Below, piece by piece: positions 22,106 through 31,457 of a DNA stretch of 43,216 nt; within the stretch, counting starts at the first letter, position 1; every line of letters begins with the position of its first letter. The DNA lies in the NCBI GenBank assembly GCA_013298775.1, contig JAAFIV010000038.1:1-43216 (forward strand), written 5' to 3'. The notes beneath the pieces are model-generated. The model did not search any database and had not been told where the DNA came from. It worked only from the letters and a program-made list of their open reading frames with translations. Both the position numbers and the translations under genes were made by a program. This stretch comes from Ignavibacteria bacterium (GTDB taxonomy: Bacteria > Bacteroidota > Ignavibacteria > Kapaibacteriales > UBA4661).

Positions 22106-22777
22106 ATGTCCAGAGTTCCAGCCTTCCGCAGTTTCCCTTCATTTGTTGTCATTGCATGGTGCATAGTGCTTTTTGGCAGCTCCGCTTGCAAAAAAAATGA
22201 AGGAAACGCTTCCCAAAGCATACATAATCAATACTTTCAGCCAGATAGCATTCTCGCCGAGCGCGTGGCAAAAGACACATTCTGGCGCGAAGGCGAAACC
22301 TCGCCGCTTCCAGCGAAAGATAAAGAATTATTTCAAGGATTACAGTATTTCCCGCCAAGCGCGGAGCTGTGCGTGCTTGCGCGATTGGAACTTTCCCCCA
22401 AGCCCGACACCGTGCAGATGCAAACAAGCGATAATGAACTCCGCACGATGCTTCGTTCTGGGCGAGTTTTTTTTGCAATTGGCAAGGATTCATGCGCCTT
22501 AGCGGTGTATCGCTATACAGGAATTGAAGGAAAAATGCAGCAAGGCTATTTTATTCCCTTCAAAGATGCGACCAATGGTACCGATACGTATCGTCCAGGA
22601 CGCTACGTAGAAGGCGTGCCGCTTGGCGCGGCGAGTATCTTGCTTGATTTTAACCGTGCGTACAACCCCTATTGCAATTACAATGAAGAATATTCTTGTC
22701 CGCTTGTGCCGCGAGAAAACATTGTGCCTGTGAAAATTGAAGCAGGGGAAAAAATCTATTTTCATCCGCGCCAATAA
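22106..22777 (+). CDS. DUF1684 lipoprotein
   Basis: From the ATG at 22106 the product has 223 residues with a lipoprotein signal (hydrophobic run, then GSSAC with the lipidated Cys at about 28). The DUF1684 core is recognised by KDTFWREGETSPL early, FIPFKDATNGTDTY in the middle and the closing block LDFNRAYNPYCNYNEEYSCPLVP, plus ENIVPVKIEAGEK. The family is widespread and its activity is not established. A start 20 codons upstream lies in the inverted repeat and hides the signal peptide. No operon partner is evident, though lipoprotein genes follow. Confidence 0.85.
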   Translation: MSRVPAFRSFPSFVVIAWCIVLFGSSACKKNEGNASQSIHNQYFQPDSILAERVAKDTFWREGETSPLPAKDKELFQGLQYFPPSAELCVLARLELSPKPDTVQMQTSDNELRTMLRSGRVFFAIGKDSCALAVYRYTGIEGKMQQGYFIPFKDATNGTDTYRPGRYVEGVPLGAASILLDFNRAYNPYCNYNEEYSCPLVPRENIVPVKIEAGEKIYFHPRQ

Positions 22778-22937
22778 TCTTGCTGCGAGCGGGGGAAAGA
22801 AACAAGAGATGAGCGAAAAAGTATTGCCAGAAGTATGAAAATAAGTCGTATTTTCGTGCCAAGGAATACACAGCATTTTCAGTGTTGTGCTTATTCTGCC
22901 GTGTTCGCACTTCCATCACCGCTTTGCTTGTTGATTC

Positions 22938-23669
22938 ATGTTTGCTGATTTCATGCTTGTTTTTTCATCGTATCGGTCAGTGCTTGGCGATGTGCCGCGC
23001 CTGAAAAGCGTTCTCGGTGCCACGCGCCTTATCGTGCATCGTCCCACAATATTTTTGCTGTCCTTCATGCTGACGGGCTGTATTGTGGTAATGCAAAAAC
23101 AAGAAACCTCAAAAGCCGCACAAACACAGCAACAACCGCAAAAACCTCCTGTGCGTCAGTTCGCGAGCAAGCCCGTCGTTGCAATGTCGGATGAGGTGGT
23201 ACGCTCTGAAACAGGCGATATGGTCTCGCTTTTACCTGCCGAATGGTCGCTCGTAAATTTAGAAACGAATCTCCCAACGCAAGTCTTCAGTGTTGCCGTC
23301 AATCCCGCATATACTGCGAGTTTGGTCTATTCGGTCGTGCGTAAGGAAGAAAATTTCGACCAAGTGTATCAGAAAGATGGTTTGCTGGGAATTGCGAAAA
23401 TTGCCGAACAAAAGCGGCAATATAAAATGCGTACTATCAAGCGTTTAGGAGAAGTAGAAGAAGTGCAAGTTGGTACAAAACGCTTTTGCCTCTATCGCTA
23501 CACCACCGACAACGGCGCGACCTTGAACCGCGTGGCATTTTTCCGCTCGTCGTTTGGCAATTTCTACGAACTCACCTTATCCGATATGACCTTCACAGGG
23601 CGTAAAATCATGTCCCGCGAGGATGCCGATAATGTCTATGCGTCTATTCTAGCGACGATTGATTTTTGA
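22938..23669 (+). CDS. Lipoprotein of unknown function
   Basis: The 243-residue product has a hydrophobic segment ending in the lipobox LTGC at residues 45-48, followed by a Gln/Pro-rich linker (about 53-72) and a soluble domain of about 165 residues. The n-region before the lipobox is unusually long; a GTG at 23034 would give a normal 15-residue signal and may be the real start. The soluble part contains SLLPAEWSLVNLETNLPTQVF and an AFFRSSFGNFYELTLSDM strip, reminiscent of small PsbP/LpqN-like folds, but I cannot assign a family. It stands alone between two other lipoprotein genes. Confidence 0.7.
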   Translation: MFADFMLVFSSYRSVLGDVPRLKSVLGATRLIVHRPTIFLLSFMLTGCIVVMQKQETSKAAQTQQQPQKPPVRQFASKPVVAMSDEVVRSETGDMVSLLPAEWSLVNLETNLPTQVFSVAVNPAYTASLVYSVVRKEENFDQVYQKDGLLGIAKIAEQKRQYKMRTIKRLGEVEEVQVGTKRFCLYRYTTDNGATLNRVAFFRSSFGNFYELTLSDMTFTGRKIMSREDADNVYASILATIDF

Positions 23670-23808
23670 GATTAAACCTTTTGCATGCGGTCATCGTCTT
23701 GAAAAGAGCATCATTGCTTCTTCTAAGCCTTCTTTTGAACCTTCTTTTGAATCTTTATTTGCCCCAAACTCTTTTTTCTTTTTATTCACTATCAAGGAAT
23801 AATTGACC

Positions 23809-24780
23809 ATGAATTTTTCTCGTTTTTTCTCTGCGCTTGCGTGCGTGTGCCTTGTTGGTTTCGCGCTTGTCTCGTGTGAAAATACCACTGGTGGCGGCGG
23901 TACAACGGTTACCATCCCAGACCCTGTAAGCGGCTTGCAAGCGACCTCCGCAGGTGATTCTACCGTCCGTATTCGCTGGATTGCCGTTACTGGCGCGACC
24001 ATTACGGGCTACCGTGTTACCGTAGTTTCTAGCACGGGAACAGTGGTTGCAACTGGTACACCGACAAATAGCATCGTGGATATTGGTGGCTTGCTTCCTG
24101 GGCGTGTTTATACGTTCCGCGTACAAACCCGCACCAGAGACACCGTTAGCCCTGAGCGCAATATCACGTGGGCACCCGCACAGCGTGTACGCATGAGCGG
24201 TACAGGCGGCGCGGTACGTTTGTATGAATCAAACTCTAGCTTCGGTAGCGGCTTGTCGTTCCAAGGTGGCGTAGCAACAAATCGCCAAGTGATAGATGCA
24301 CGTCTTTGGGATTTAGGCTTGGATACTCGTCCCAATACTGCTGGACAAGTTTCGTTTGACATTGGTTCGCCAAATGCAACATCGTATGATGCCTTTAGAA
24401 ATAGTGGTGGACGCAAAACAGTAGTTTCTAGTAATGTGTACAATACGATTGACAGCTTGAACCAAGTATTTGACACGCAACTGAACGTTGGTACAACCGA
24501 GCAGCTTATCAACTTCACCACAGCAAATCGTGGTTTTGTGATGGCTGTGCGTACCCAGGACGGCAACTTTGCGAAAGTATTTGTCAAAGCGGTGAATGGC
24601 GTAATTTTGCAAGGAAACTCACCGAACCGCTTCGTGGAAGTAGAAATTTCCTACCAAACGGTTGCGAATGTTCCGTACGCAGTAAACTTCAACAAAGCAG
24701 CAGAATCTGCGGTGTATAGCGATATGGAATCAGCAGGATTGCGCTTTGTCGGCAAGAAAGTTTCTTCGCAAAAAGACTAA
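23809..24780 (+). CDS. Lipoprotein with a fibronectin type III domain
   Basis: From the ATG at 23809 (323 residues) the signal ends in the lipobox ALVSC, with the lipidated Cys at about 23. A short Gly/Thr linker is followed by one fibronectin type III domain (about 36-115), seen from PDPVSGLQATSAGDSTVRIRW and ITGYRVTV to PGRVYTFRVQTR. The remaining 200 residues are beta-rich and unassigned. AAGGA at 23794-23798 is 10 bases before this ATG; a TTG two codons earlier is less likely. FN3 domains in envelope proteins usually mediate spacing or binding. A strong terminator at 24805-24840 ends the unit. Confidence 0.8.
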   Translation: MNFSRFFSALACVCLVGFALVSCENTTGGGGTTVTIPDPVSGLQATSAGDSTVRIRWIAVTGATITGYRVTVVSSTGTVVATGTPTNSIVDIGGLLPGRVYTFRVQTRTRDTVSPERNITWAPAQRVRMSGTGGAVRLYESNSSFGSGLSFQGGVATNRQVIDARLWDLGLDTRPNTAGQVSFDIGSPNATSYDAFRNSGGRKTVVSSNVYNTIDSLNQVFDTQLNVGTTEQLINFTTANRGFVMAVRTQDGNFAKVFVKAVNGVILQGNSPNRFVEVEISYQTVANVPYAVNFNKAAESAVYSDMESAGLRFVGKKVSSQKD

Positions 24781-24804
24781 TCCTTGATGGAAATCTGAGC
24801 AATA

Positions 24805-24840
24805 AAAAAGGCTTCATCTCACACGAGATGAAGCCTTTTT
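24805..24840. terminator. Bidirectional rho-independent terminator
   Basis: A perfect 16-bp stem (24805-24820 with 24825-24840) with loop ACAC is bounded by A5 on the left and T7 on the right, so it terminates in both directions. It serves the FN3 lipoprotein gene from the left and frr from the right. Confidence 0.93.
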
Positions 24841-24940
24841 TTACGAAGTCGTGAAAAAAAGCGATTAAAACCCAAGATTTCCTGAACCTTTCAGCCCTCA
24901 AACCTCAGATTTCATCCTTTCTTCAGATTTCTTCCTTTCC

Positions 24941-25501
24941 TCAAACTTCCATGACTTCTTTTTCTTTTTTCGCCAACACATCGTCAATGTCTTTGATAAA
25001 GCGGTCGGTGAGCTTTTGCATATCGGCTTCGCCGCGTTTGCGGTCGTCTTCGGACAAATGCTCATCTTTTTCCACTTTTTTCAGTGTTTCGATGAAATCA
25101 CGGCGAAGATTGCGAACCGCAATGCGGCTATCTTCGGCGTGTTTTTTACACGTTTTTACGATGTCCTTGCGGCGTTCTTCGGTGAGCATTGGAATAGGAA
25201 CGCGCACGACGTTACCGTCATTAGACGGGTTCAAGCCCAAGTCGGCTTCGCGGATTGCTTTTTCAATCGGCGAGAGCATTGCTTTTTCAAAGGGCTGAAC
25301 AACAATCGTGCGAGCGTCTGGCACTGCAATCGAACCGACTTGGTTCAAGGGCATTGGCGAGCCGTAGTAATCCACGCGCACGGGGTCGAGAATGGTTGCT
25401 GTCGCCCGTCCAGTGCGGACTTTGGAGAATTCCTGTTGCAAATGCTCTAGCGTTTTTTTCATTGCCGCTTGAGCTTTATTGGTTACGTCTTGAATTGGCA
25501 T
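24941..25501 (-). CDS. frr: Ribosome recycling factor
   Basis: RRF splits post-termination ribosomes together with EF-G. The 186 residues are the standard family length. Characteristic blocks are FSKVRTGRATATILDPVRVDYYG, the VGSIAVPDARTIVVQPFEK beta region, AIREADLGLNPSNDGNVVRVPIPMLTEERR, and the closing three-helix segment ending in DDVLAKKEKEVMEV. In many genomes frr follows pyrH and tsf; here its upstream neighbour is typA on the same strand, with a family A repeat between them. It ends near the bidirectional terminator at 24805. Confidence 0.97.
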   Translation of the reverse strand: MPIQDVTNKAQAAMKKTLEHLQQEFSKVRTGRATATILDPVRVDYYGSPMPLNQVGSIAVPDARTIVVQPFEKAMLSPIEKAIREADLGLNPSNDGNVVRVPIPMLTEERRKDIVKTCKKHAEDSRIAVRNLRRDFIETLKKVEKDEHLSEDDRKRGEADMQKLTDRFIKDIDDVLAKKEKEVMEV

Positions 25502-25565
25502 AGCTTTACTATCTAAAAAAATCGTTCAACAAGAGAAATTTTCTAGTCAGAGGTGATTCAGAGCT

Positions 25566-25684
25566 GCCCTCACCCCTCGCTCCGAAGACGGCGCGAGACC
25601 CTCTCCCACGCGAAGCGCGGGGAGAGGGTTAATGAATAACTAGCTCTAAAGCCCTCTCCCTCTGGGAGAGGGTTGGGTGAGGGG
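25566..25684. repeat. Dispersed element, family A (copy 2)
   Basis: CCCTCACCCCTCGC..GCGAGACCCTCTCCC at the left and CTAGCTCTAAAGCCCTCTCCCTCTGGGAGAGGG at the right match the interior of the element at 11667-11808; the outer 13-bp terminal repeats are not preserved. Its right edge touches the typA stop codon. Confidence 0.7.
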
Positions 25685-27532
25685 TTACGCGGGTTCCGTC
25701 GTTGCCAAACGCTTTCTCATGCGATTGCGCTCGGTTGCATCCAAAATACGCTTGCGAATGCGGATGCTTTGCGGTGTTACTTCCAAAAGTTCGTCATCAG
25801 CAATAAATTCAATAAACTGCTCAAGGCTCATTTGGCGCGGGGTGTCGAGTTTGACAACGCCGTCGGAGCCGCTTGCACGCATGTTTGTAAGGTGCTTTGT
25901 GCGGCATGGATTCACCACAAGGTCGTCCTCGCGCGAGTTTTCGCCTACAACCATTCCCTCGTACAAATCTACGCCTGGCGGAACGAAGAGAATGCCGCGC
26001 TCCTGCACCATTTCAAGCGCGTACGCAGTGGATGGACCAGATTCCATCGAAACAAGCGAGCCGCGTGTGCGGGTGGCAAATTCGCCTTTGTACGCGTCGT
26101 AGCCATGAAAAGTGTGGTGGATAATGCCTTCGCCGCGTGTTGCGGTCAAAAACTCCGTGCGGAAGCCGATAAGACCACGCGACGGCACGATAAACTCTGC
26201 CCGCACCGAATCGCCTGTTGGAGTCATGTTCAACATCTCTGCTTTGCGACGACCCAGAAGTTCAATCACCGTACCAACCTGCGCTTGCGACACGTCCACA
26301 ATCACGTGTTCCATCGGCTCTTGAATTTTATTGTTTTCATCGCGCTTGTACAATACTTCTGGCTTGGAAACCGCAAATTCGTAGCCTTCGCGGCGCATGG
26401 TTTCAATCAAAATTGCTAATTGCAATTCGCCACGACCCGATACTTTGAAGTTATCCGCAGAATCCGTATCGGCAACGCGCAAAGCAACGTTGGTGCGGGT
26501 TTCGCGGTACAAACGCTCGCGCAATTTCGGCGTGGTAACAAACTTTCCTTCGCGTCCAGCAAAGGGCGAGGTGTTCACGCAGAAGTTCATTGCAAGTGTT
26601 GGCTCGTCAATGTTCACGTAGGGTAATTGCTCAGGATTAGATGAATCGGCAATCGTATCGCCAATAAACACGTTCTCAAAGCCCGAAAGCGCGATAATAT
26701 CACCCGCTTCGGCTGATTCTACCTCTTTGCGCAAATTGCCTTCGTACACGTACAATTTCGTAATGCGGCTATTTTCCTTGCTTCCGTCGGGGTGCAAGAG
26801 TGCAACGCTATCGCCCACTTTCACGCGCCCACGATGGATGCGCCCAACAGCGATGCGCCCTACGTAGTCGTTCCAGTCCAGCGCAGCAATAATCATTTGG
26901 AAGGATTGGTCTGCGTCGCCAACGGGTCCAGGAATTGTTGAGATAACCGTTTCAAAGAGTGCGTCGAGATTGGTTGCTTCTCCGTCCAAGGTGCGTTTTG
27001 CCAAGCCTTGCTTTGCAATCGCGTAGATAACGGGGAAGTTTAATTGGTCATAATCAGCTTCAAGATTGATGAACAGCTGCATAACTTCGTCCAAAACCTC
27101 ATCGGCGCGTGCATCGGAGCGGTCAATCTTGTTAATCACCACAATCGGTATAAGATTCATGCCGAGAGCTTTTTTGAGTACGAAGCGCGTTTGCGGGAGC
27201 GGACCTTCTGCCGCATCCACAAGCAGCAACACGCCATCCACCATTGACAAAATACGTTCTACTTCGCCGCCAAAATCGGAGTGTCCGGGGGTGTCCACGA
27301 TGTTAATTTTCGTGCCATTCCACGTAACGGCAGCGTTTTTCGCCATAATCGTAATACCTTTTTCACGCTCAAGGTCGTTGGAGTCCATAACGCGGGTTAC
27401 GACGGCTTGGTTTTCGCGGAAAATACCCGCTTGGCGCAAAAGGTGATCGACAAGCGTTGTTTTGCCATGGTCAACGTGAGCAATGATGGCAATATTCCGA
27501 ATATTCGTATTTCGTTTAATGTTGGTGTCCAT
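25685..27532 (-). CDS. typA: Ribosome-associated GTPase TypA/BipA
   Basis: TypA is a translational GTPase related to EF-G and LepA that binds the ribosome and supports assembly and growth under stress and cold. The 615-residue product has P-loop AHVDHGKTT at 18-26, DTPGH at 80-84 and NKID at 134-137. It also has the EF-G-like domains with [21 protein letters not shown] and the C-terminal TypA domain around [19 protein letters not shown]. The TAA stop lies at the very edge of the family A element, so the repeat may supply the last bases. Length and motifs are normal. Confidence 0.97.
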   Translation of the reverse strand: MDTNIKRNTNIRNIAIIAHVDHGKTTLVDHLLRQAGIFRENQAVVTRVMDSNDLEREKGITIMAKNAAVTWNGTKINIVDTPGHSDFGGEVERILSMVDGVLLLVDAAEGPLPQTRFVLKKALGMNLIPIVVINKIDRSDARADEVLDEVMQLFINLEADYDQLNFPVIYAIAKQGLAKRTLDGEATNLDALFETVISTIPGPVGDADQSFQMIIAALDWNDYVGRIAVGRIHRGRVKVGDSVALLHPDGSKENSRITKLYVYEGNLRKEVESAEAGDIIALSGFENVFIGDTIADSSNPEQLPYVNIDEPTLAMNFCVNTSPFAGREGKFVTTPKLRERLYRETRTNVALRVADTDSADNFKVSGRGELQLAILIETMRREGYEFAVSKPEVLYKRDENNKIQEPMEHVIVDVSQAQVGTVIELLGRRKAEMLNMTPTGDSVRAEFIVPSRGLIGFRTEFLTATRGEGIIHHTFHGYDAYKGEFATRTRGSLVSMESGPSTAYALEMVQERGILFVPPGVDLYEGMVVGENSREDDLVVNPCRTKHLTNMRASGSDGVVKLDTPRQMSLEQFIEFIADDELLEVTPQSIRIRKRILDATERNRMRKRLATTEPA

Positions 27533-27739
27533 AAATGTTGGTGAAATTCGACAAAATGTGATTGTATGCGTGATTTAGGCACATTCTTCGTTGATATTCG
27601 TTCTCTTTTGGAGTGATTTTTTGAAGAAAGTGCAGAAATATCAAAGACTTCTAATGTACGACTTTTTTTTGGATTTACCAGAAGTTAAGAATATGTACGC
27701 GAAAAGTCTTTATCGAAAGGAGGCAGGAAAAATGTTGGT

Positions 27740-27770
27740 AACGCCTGTATTTGTCAGGAATACAGGCGTT
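27740..27770. terminator. Perfect 12-bp hairpin
   Basis: AACGCCTGTATT (27740-27751) pairs perfectly with 27759-27770 around a 7-base loop. The plus-strand side is followed by TTGATTG only, so it is a weak terminator at best. No gene is known to end here, which leaves its role open. Confidence 0.55.
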
Positions 27771-27827
27771 TTGATTGAATATTGAAAAATATCAAATTAT
27801 TATTGTCTGTATGCCTCGGGGGGCATA

Positions 27828-27866
27828 TCTTTTATTTATCTCTTTTATTTATCTCTTTTATTCATC
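27828..27866. repeat. 13-bp tandem repeat, three units
   Basis: The unit TCTTTTATTTATC occurs three times, the last with a T-to-C change. It abuts the left end of the family B element. Confidence 0.8.
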
Positions 27867-27869
27867 GCT

Positions 27870-28040
27870 CTTATTACATGATTCTTACATTATACAATGA
27901 TACTAGACAATGTGAGAAAGGAACGCGGACTGGAGGACGGAGAGGATGGTGAGGACGGCAAAAAGTCCTCAATATCCTGAGAGTCTGGGACCTCATCCGC
28001 GTTCCAATAATCATTACGTATTTCAAGAACCATGTACTTA
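27870..28040 (-). repeat. Dispersed element, family B (copy 2)
   Basis: This 171-bp stretch read on the minus strand matches 3008-3178 along its length. Terminal inverted repeats (TTACATGATTCTT against the complement of AAGAACCATGTAC) and an internal perfect GGAACGCGGA/TCCGCGTTCC pair are visible. It lies 10 bp beyond the stop of the membrane protein gene at 28051. Confidence 0.72.
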
Positions 28041-28050
28041 TTCATCTTTT

Positions 28051-28590
28051 TTATTCATCACTTGAAGCCATACGCATTGGTTGGACAATCAAGAAAAAGA
28101 CTGCCGTTGCATAGCCGAGCATGGAAAGAAACGGTCCCGCACCGCTTAAAATCGTGATGCGTTTGGTGAGAAGCTGTTTTGCGGTTTCGAGTGGGAAATC
28201 CTTGTACGCCGCATACTGCGTAGCTTGGACGAGCAATATATCGTAATATCCTTGCCAAACCTCAATCGGAATATACAAACACACCAACATTCCACCAATA
28301 AACAATCCACCACGCTCACGCCAGAGTGCTTTGTTCTGTAACCACAACCACGCACCCAGCACCACAACTAGCCCGTAGCTAATAAGCGTATAAAATGAAC
28401 TCCGTGCAAAGAGGCGAAGCGTCTGTGCTTGCGCATCGGGCGGCATATCTGCTTTGAAGGTGAGGGTGCCTGGTACAAACAAATCAAAGCCAATTGCAGC
28501 ACGAACAACCGTTCCGCCAAGCCAGATAATACCTGAAAGTGCGAATAAAAACAGCGTAAAACGCTGGAGCGATGAGAGGTGTATGGTCAT
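28051..28590 (-). CDS. Four-helix integral membrane protein of unknown function
   Basis: The 179-residue product has four hydrophobic segments (about 10-30, 65-84, 95-112 and 148-170) with a periplasmic loop after the first containing GFDLFVPGTLTFKADMPP. No catalytic motif is seen. The layout resembles small DUF2269/CopD-like quinone or redox membrane proteins, but this is not certain. It is a single gene between two repeats, with no partner on the same strand closer than 190 bp. The codon pattern is consistent over its whole length. Confidence 0.72.
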   Translation of the reverse strand: MTIHLSSLQRFTLFLFALSGIIWLGGTVVRAAIGFDLFVPGTLTFKADMPPDAQAQTLRLFARSSFYTLISYGLVVVLGAWLWLQNKALWRERGGLFIGGMLVCLYIPIEVWQGYYDILLVQATQYAAYKDFPLETAKQLLTKRITILSGAGPFLSMLGYATAVFFLIVQPMRMASSDE

Positions 28591-28660
28591 AATCTGATAG
28601 AGAAAATCTTAGATGCAACAAATTTCAGCACACAATTTCCGAATAGCAAGTAGAATATGG

Positions 28661-28745
28661 CTTCAGTGGCTTGAGACATTCTTGTCTGTGTTCTTCTCCT
28701 GAATCCAGCACCAATACTCACAGACAAGAAGTCTCAAACCACTAA
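28661..28745. repeat. Dispersed element, family C (degenerate copy)
   Basis: CTTCAGTGGC..AGACATTCTTGTCTGTG from 28661 and CACAGACAAGAAGTCTC..CCACTAAG to 28745 repeat the two opposing palindromic cores of the element at 20440-20590, including the shared CACCAATACTCACAGACAAGAA. The 15-bp terminal repeats are not recognisable. It lies downstream of the OmpA-family gene. Confidence 0.65.
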
Positions 28746-28779
28746 GGATAAAGTTTTACTATGTACTGGGTTCGGTCAT

Positions 28780-30933
28780 TTACTTTTCCGTCATTGCAAC
28801 GTCATCAATAATAAATTCTACACGCCGATTTTGCTGCCGTCCTTCTTCGGAATCATTCGTGCCGACGGGCTTATCTTCGCCGAAACCTTTGGAAAGAACC
28901 CGCTTGCGGTCTATGCCGAGCGTCTCCAAATACTTGTACACCGCTTCAGCACGTTTGCGCGAGAGTTCGACGTTGTTTTTCTTTGTGCCAACGTTATCGC
29001 TGAAGCCAGCAATGGTGATGTTCAGCGAGGGATTGCGCGTCATCATGTCCACCACGCGGCGGAGTTCGGGGTCGGATTCGGGTTTTAATTCCCATTTTCC
29101 TGTTTCAAAAAAGATGTTGTTCAGCACAACCGATTGCCCTTTTTCAAGCTGCACAAGGCGCAAATCCCGCTTCAATTCTTGATACTTCTGCAATGAACGC
29201 AAATCGATATTTTCATTCACCGACGCATAGCGGTCTGCTTCAGCGCGAAAACCGTACAATTCGCCAGCAGGAAGGGAAATTTGAAAACGCCCCGTAAGCG
29301 AGTCGCTATGCGCTACGCCAAGCTCTCTGCCTGTTGTGAGCGATTCATATCGAATAGCTGCGCCGCCAAGTGGCTTTTTCGTGCGAGCATCCAGCACGCG
29401 ACCCGAAATCAGCACAACAGCGCGTGGACGCAAGCCTTCTGGCACGACGATACGGAAAATATCACTGCCACCAAGCGAGTTTTTTTCCGAAACAAAATAG
29501 GCAAATTCACCCGAAGCAGGGAGCGAAAAATACGCATCCCAATCGGAAGAATTGATGCTCGGTCCGAGATTTTGCGGCTCTGTCCAGCGCGTCCAGGTTG
29601 AATCCAAGCGGCGCGACATGAAAATATCGTTGCTGCCATAGCCGTTATGCCCGTCGGACGAGAAATAGAGCGTCATGCCGTCGCTTGCCAGAAACACGGT
29701 GGATTCATCGCTTGCCGTATTGACTTCGCGCCCCAAGTTGAGCGGCGACGACCATTTGCCATTGGCTTGCATAAAACTCACGAATAAATCCATCCCGCCA
29801 AGCGAGGTATTGCGGTCGAGAGCCATGAGCAAGGTCTTTCCGTCCGAAGCAAGCGAGTAGTTTACAAGCTGTTTGTTTACTTGATAGTCCTGAATGTATT
29901 GCCGCGTGGGTTGTCCCCAGCCGCTCGTGGTCTTTTGCGAGAGCGAAACGCCCGCCGTTACTGAGCCGTTGGGCAAATACACATTCCCAACAAGCATCGT
30001 ATTTCCGTCAGGCAAAATGCCGCACACAAAGTTCGGATATTGATTATTGAGTGGCAAACTGATATTTTTCGCCACGCCCCAGCCCACCACGTGTGTAAGG
30101 CTATCTTCGGTAATTTCGGAATACCAAATATCTTCTTCGCGGCGCACACCGTAATTTTCTGGATGCTGCTTGCGGCAGAAATACAGGGTTTTACCGTCGG
30201 TGGTAATAATGGGAAATACTTCCTCGTATTCAGAATTAACTGCTTTTCCAAGATTTTCTGGCTTTGTTGTATTCGTAAGTCCCTTCAAAGTATTGATTTC
30301 AGGCTTCACCGTGTCGGTGGAAGTAGAAAGTGCAATCGCATCAATTTCGTTGATACCCTGCACCAATCCTACATTCAGCACTAATTCTACCTCCGCAACT
30401 TTGTACGGACGTGCTTCAAAAAAGATGTTCAGCATTCGCCATGCTTCAGGAATGGCGCGGGGTACGGCTCGGTACACCGTGTCCAATTCGCGGGGCGTTG
30501 TTCCGCGAACAATCACGGCAGTAATCGCACCCGGATTAAAATTCTCCGCAATGGCTATCTGCCGCGCGGGAACGGGAACATCGAAACCAACGCGAATGTT
30601 ATCCGTAATCGAAACAGGAATCTGGTTGTTATCTTTTCCCGAAGCCCACGAGCAAGGATTACTCACGCCTGCGCGGGCAAAGATATTCGGCTTGCCCAAA
30701 AGCTGATGTGATGAATACGGTCCGATATTCGCCTTTTGCGAGGTAACACGCACCACGCGCGAAGCCCATTGCACCTTTGGTTCATACGGAACTTGCTGAG
30801 AAGACGCGCCAGAGGGCGTGTCGGATGAAGAGGTGAATTGTGCGATAGTTTGCGCTTGTACAAACATTTGCACAAAGACCAGTATTGCACAAAAAACAAT
30901 GCTGAACGTCAGGAATAATGATGCTTGTCGCAT
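28780..30933 (-). CDS. OmpA-family protein with PD40 propeller (PorE-like layout)
   Basis: From the ATG at 30933 the product has 717 residues with a signal peptide (about 1-28). In order there is a discoidin-like beta domain (about 52-200), a WD40/PD40-type propeller (about 240-500, with TDGKTLYFCRK, ASDGKTLLMALD, ASDGMTLYFSSDGHNG and GGSDIFRI), a carboxypeptidase-regulatory-like domain (about 510-590), and an OmpA C-terminal peptidoglycan-binding domain (about 605-712, with GFSDNVGTKKNNVELSRKRAE). This order resembles PorE of the type IX secretion system, except that PorE starts with TPR repeats. It is probably a periplasmic peptidoglycan anchor of an outer-membrane complex. An in-frame Met 22 codons upstream spoils the signal and was not used. 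Confidence 0.88.
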   Translation of the reverse strand: MRQASLFLTFSIVFCAILVFVQMFVQAQTIAQFTSSSDTPSGASSQQVPYEPKVQWASRVVRVTSQKANIGPYSSHQLLGKPNIFARAGVSNPCSWASGKDNNQIPVSITDNIRVGFDVPVPARQIAIAENFNPGAITAVIVRGTTPRELDTVYRAVPRAIPEAWRMLNIFFEARPYKVAEVELVLNVGLVQGINEIDAIALSTSTDTVKPEINTLKGLTNTTKPENLGKAVNSEYEEVFPIITTDGKTLYFCRKQHPENYGVRREEDIWYSEITEDSLTHVVGWGVAKNISLPLNNQYPNFVCGILPDGNTMLVGNVYLPNGSVTAGVSLSQKTTSGWGQPTRQYIQDYQVNKQLVNYSLASDGKTLLMALDRNTSLGGMDLFVSFMQANGKWSSPLNLGREVNTASDESTVFLASDGMTLYFSSDGHNGYGSNDIFMSRRLDSTWTRWTEPQNLGPSINSSDWDAYFSLPASGEFAYFVSEKNSLGGSDIFRIVVPEGLRPRAVVLISGRVLDARTKKPLGGAAIRYESLTTGRELGVAHSDSLTGRFQISLPAGELYGFRAEADRYASVNENIDLRSLQKYQELKRDLRLVQLEKGQSVVLNNIFFETGKWELKPESDPELRRVVDMMTRNPSLNITIAGFSDNVGTKKNNVELSRKRAEAVYKYLETLGIDRKRVLSKGFGEDKPVGTNDSEEGRQQNRRVEFIIDDVAMTEK

Positions 30934-31120
30934 TTTTTTATCAACAAAAACTTCGTGCTGCTTTTTGCGCTGCACGACAAAAAAATGAAGGAAATCCATT
31001 CTAAAGAAAATTTGTGAACAAGGACGTTAAACGTGAAAACCTGCTGCATGGCTCTCACGGAGGGAAGACGAAACCATCACGCCTTGACGCGCAATGCTTT
31101 CGAGAGTGGATGATGCTTGA

Positions 31121-31307
31121 TTGGTAACGATTCAGGCACACAGAACGACAGAACGTTGTCGTATTCGCCCCCTTGATAAAGGGGGAACGGGGGATTAAAC
31201 GGTTCAACACCGCTTCACCTCACTTGTTTCACGCGGCAAATCCCCCGTTCCCCCTTTGTCAAGGGGGCGAATGAGTGAAATTGCCATGACACCCGAATCG
31301 TTACAAT
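31121..31307. repeat. Nested long inverted repeat, MITE-like
   Basis: Inner arms of 34 bases (31163-31196 and 31239-31272) are almost perfectly complementary. Outer arms (GTAACGATTC at 31124-31133 and GAATCGTTAC at 31295-31304) are exact, with a few more matching bases outside. The whole of about 187 bp is non-coding. The rest of the 31000-31457 gap shows no gene. Confidence 0.75.
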
Positions 31308-31457
31308 GACAGAAATACTTGCTTGCGATTATCTCTGTTGGACATCATCCATAAAATTGACAAATTACAAAGCTACGGATTTTCGTGGAATGTACCCACG
31401 CCAAATTTTTCATGCTTGTCTTCTCTTATGATTTCATTCACCATTTCTGAATTTGCC

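Larger units (their letters stand above)
27533..27869. other. Intergenic region upstream of typA, no gene
   Basis: No credible gene is present; a 64-codon plus-strand frame at 27591-27785 ends inside a hairpin and lacks a ribosome site. The region holds the presumed typA promoter, a hairpin at 27740-27770 and a 13-bp tandem repeat at 27828-27866. Confidence 0.6.

Noticed and set aside
25220-25235. GGTTCAAGCCCAA resembling a tRNA T-loop
   Set aside because: It lies within frr, and no acceptor or anticodon stem can be formed around it.
25673-26419. 248-codon plus-strand frame opposite typA
   Set aside because: TypA is unmistakable on the other strand, and this frame has an odd composition rich in His, Cys and Arg.
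27591-27785. 64-codon plus-strand frame upstream of typA
   Set aside because: It ends in a hairpin, lacks a ribosome site and matches no known protein.
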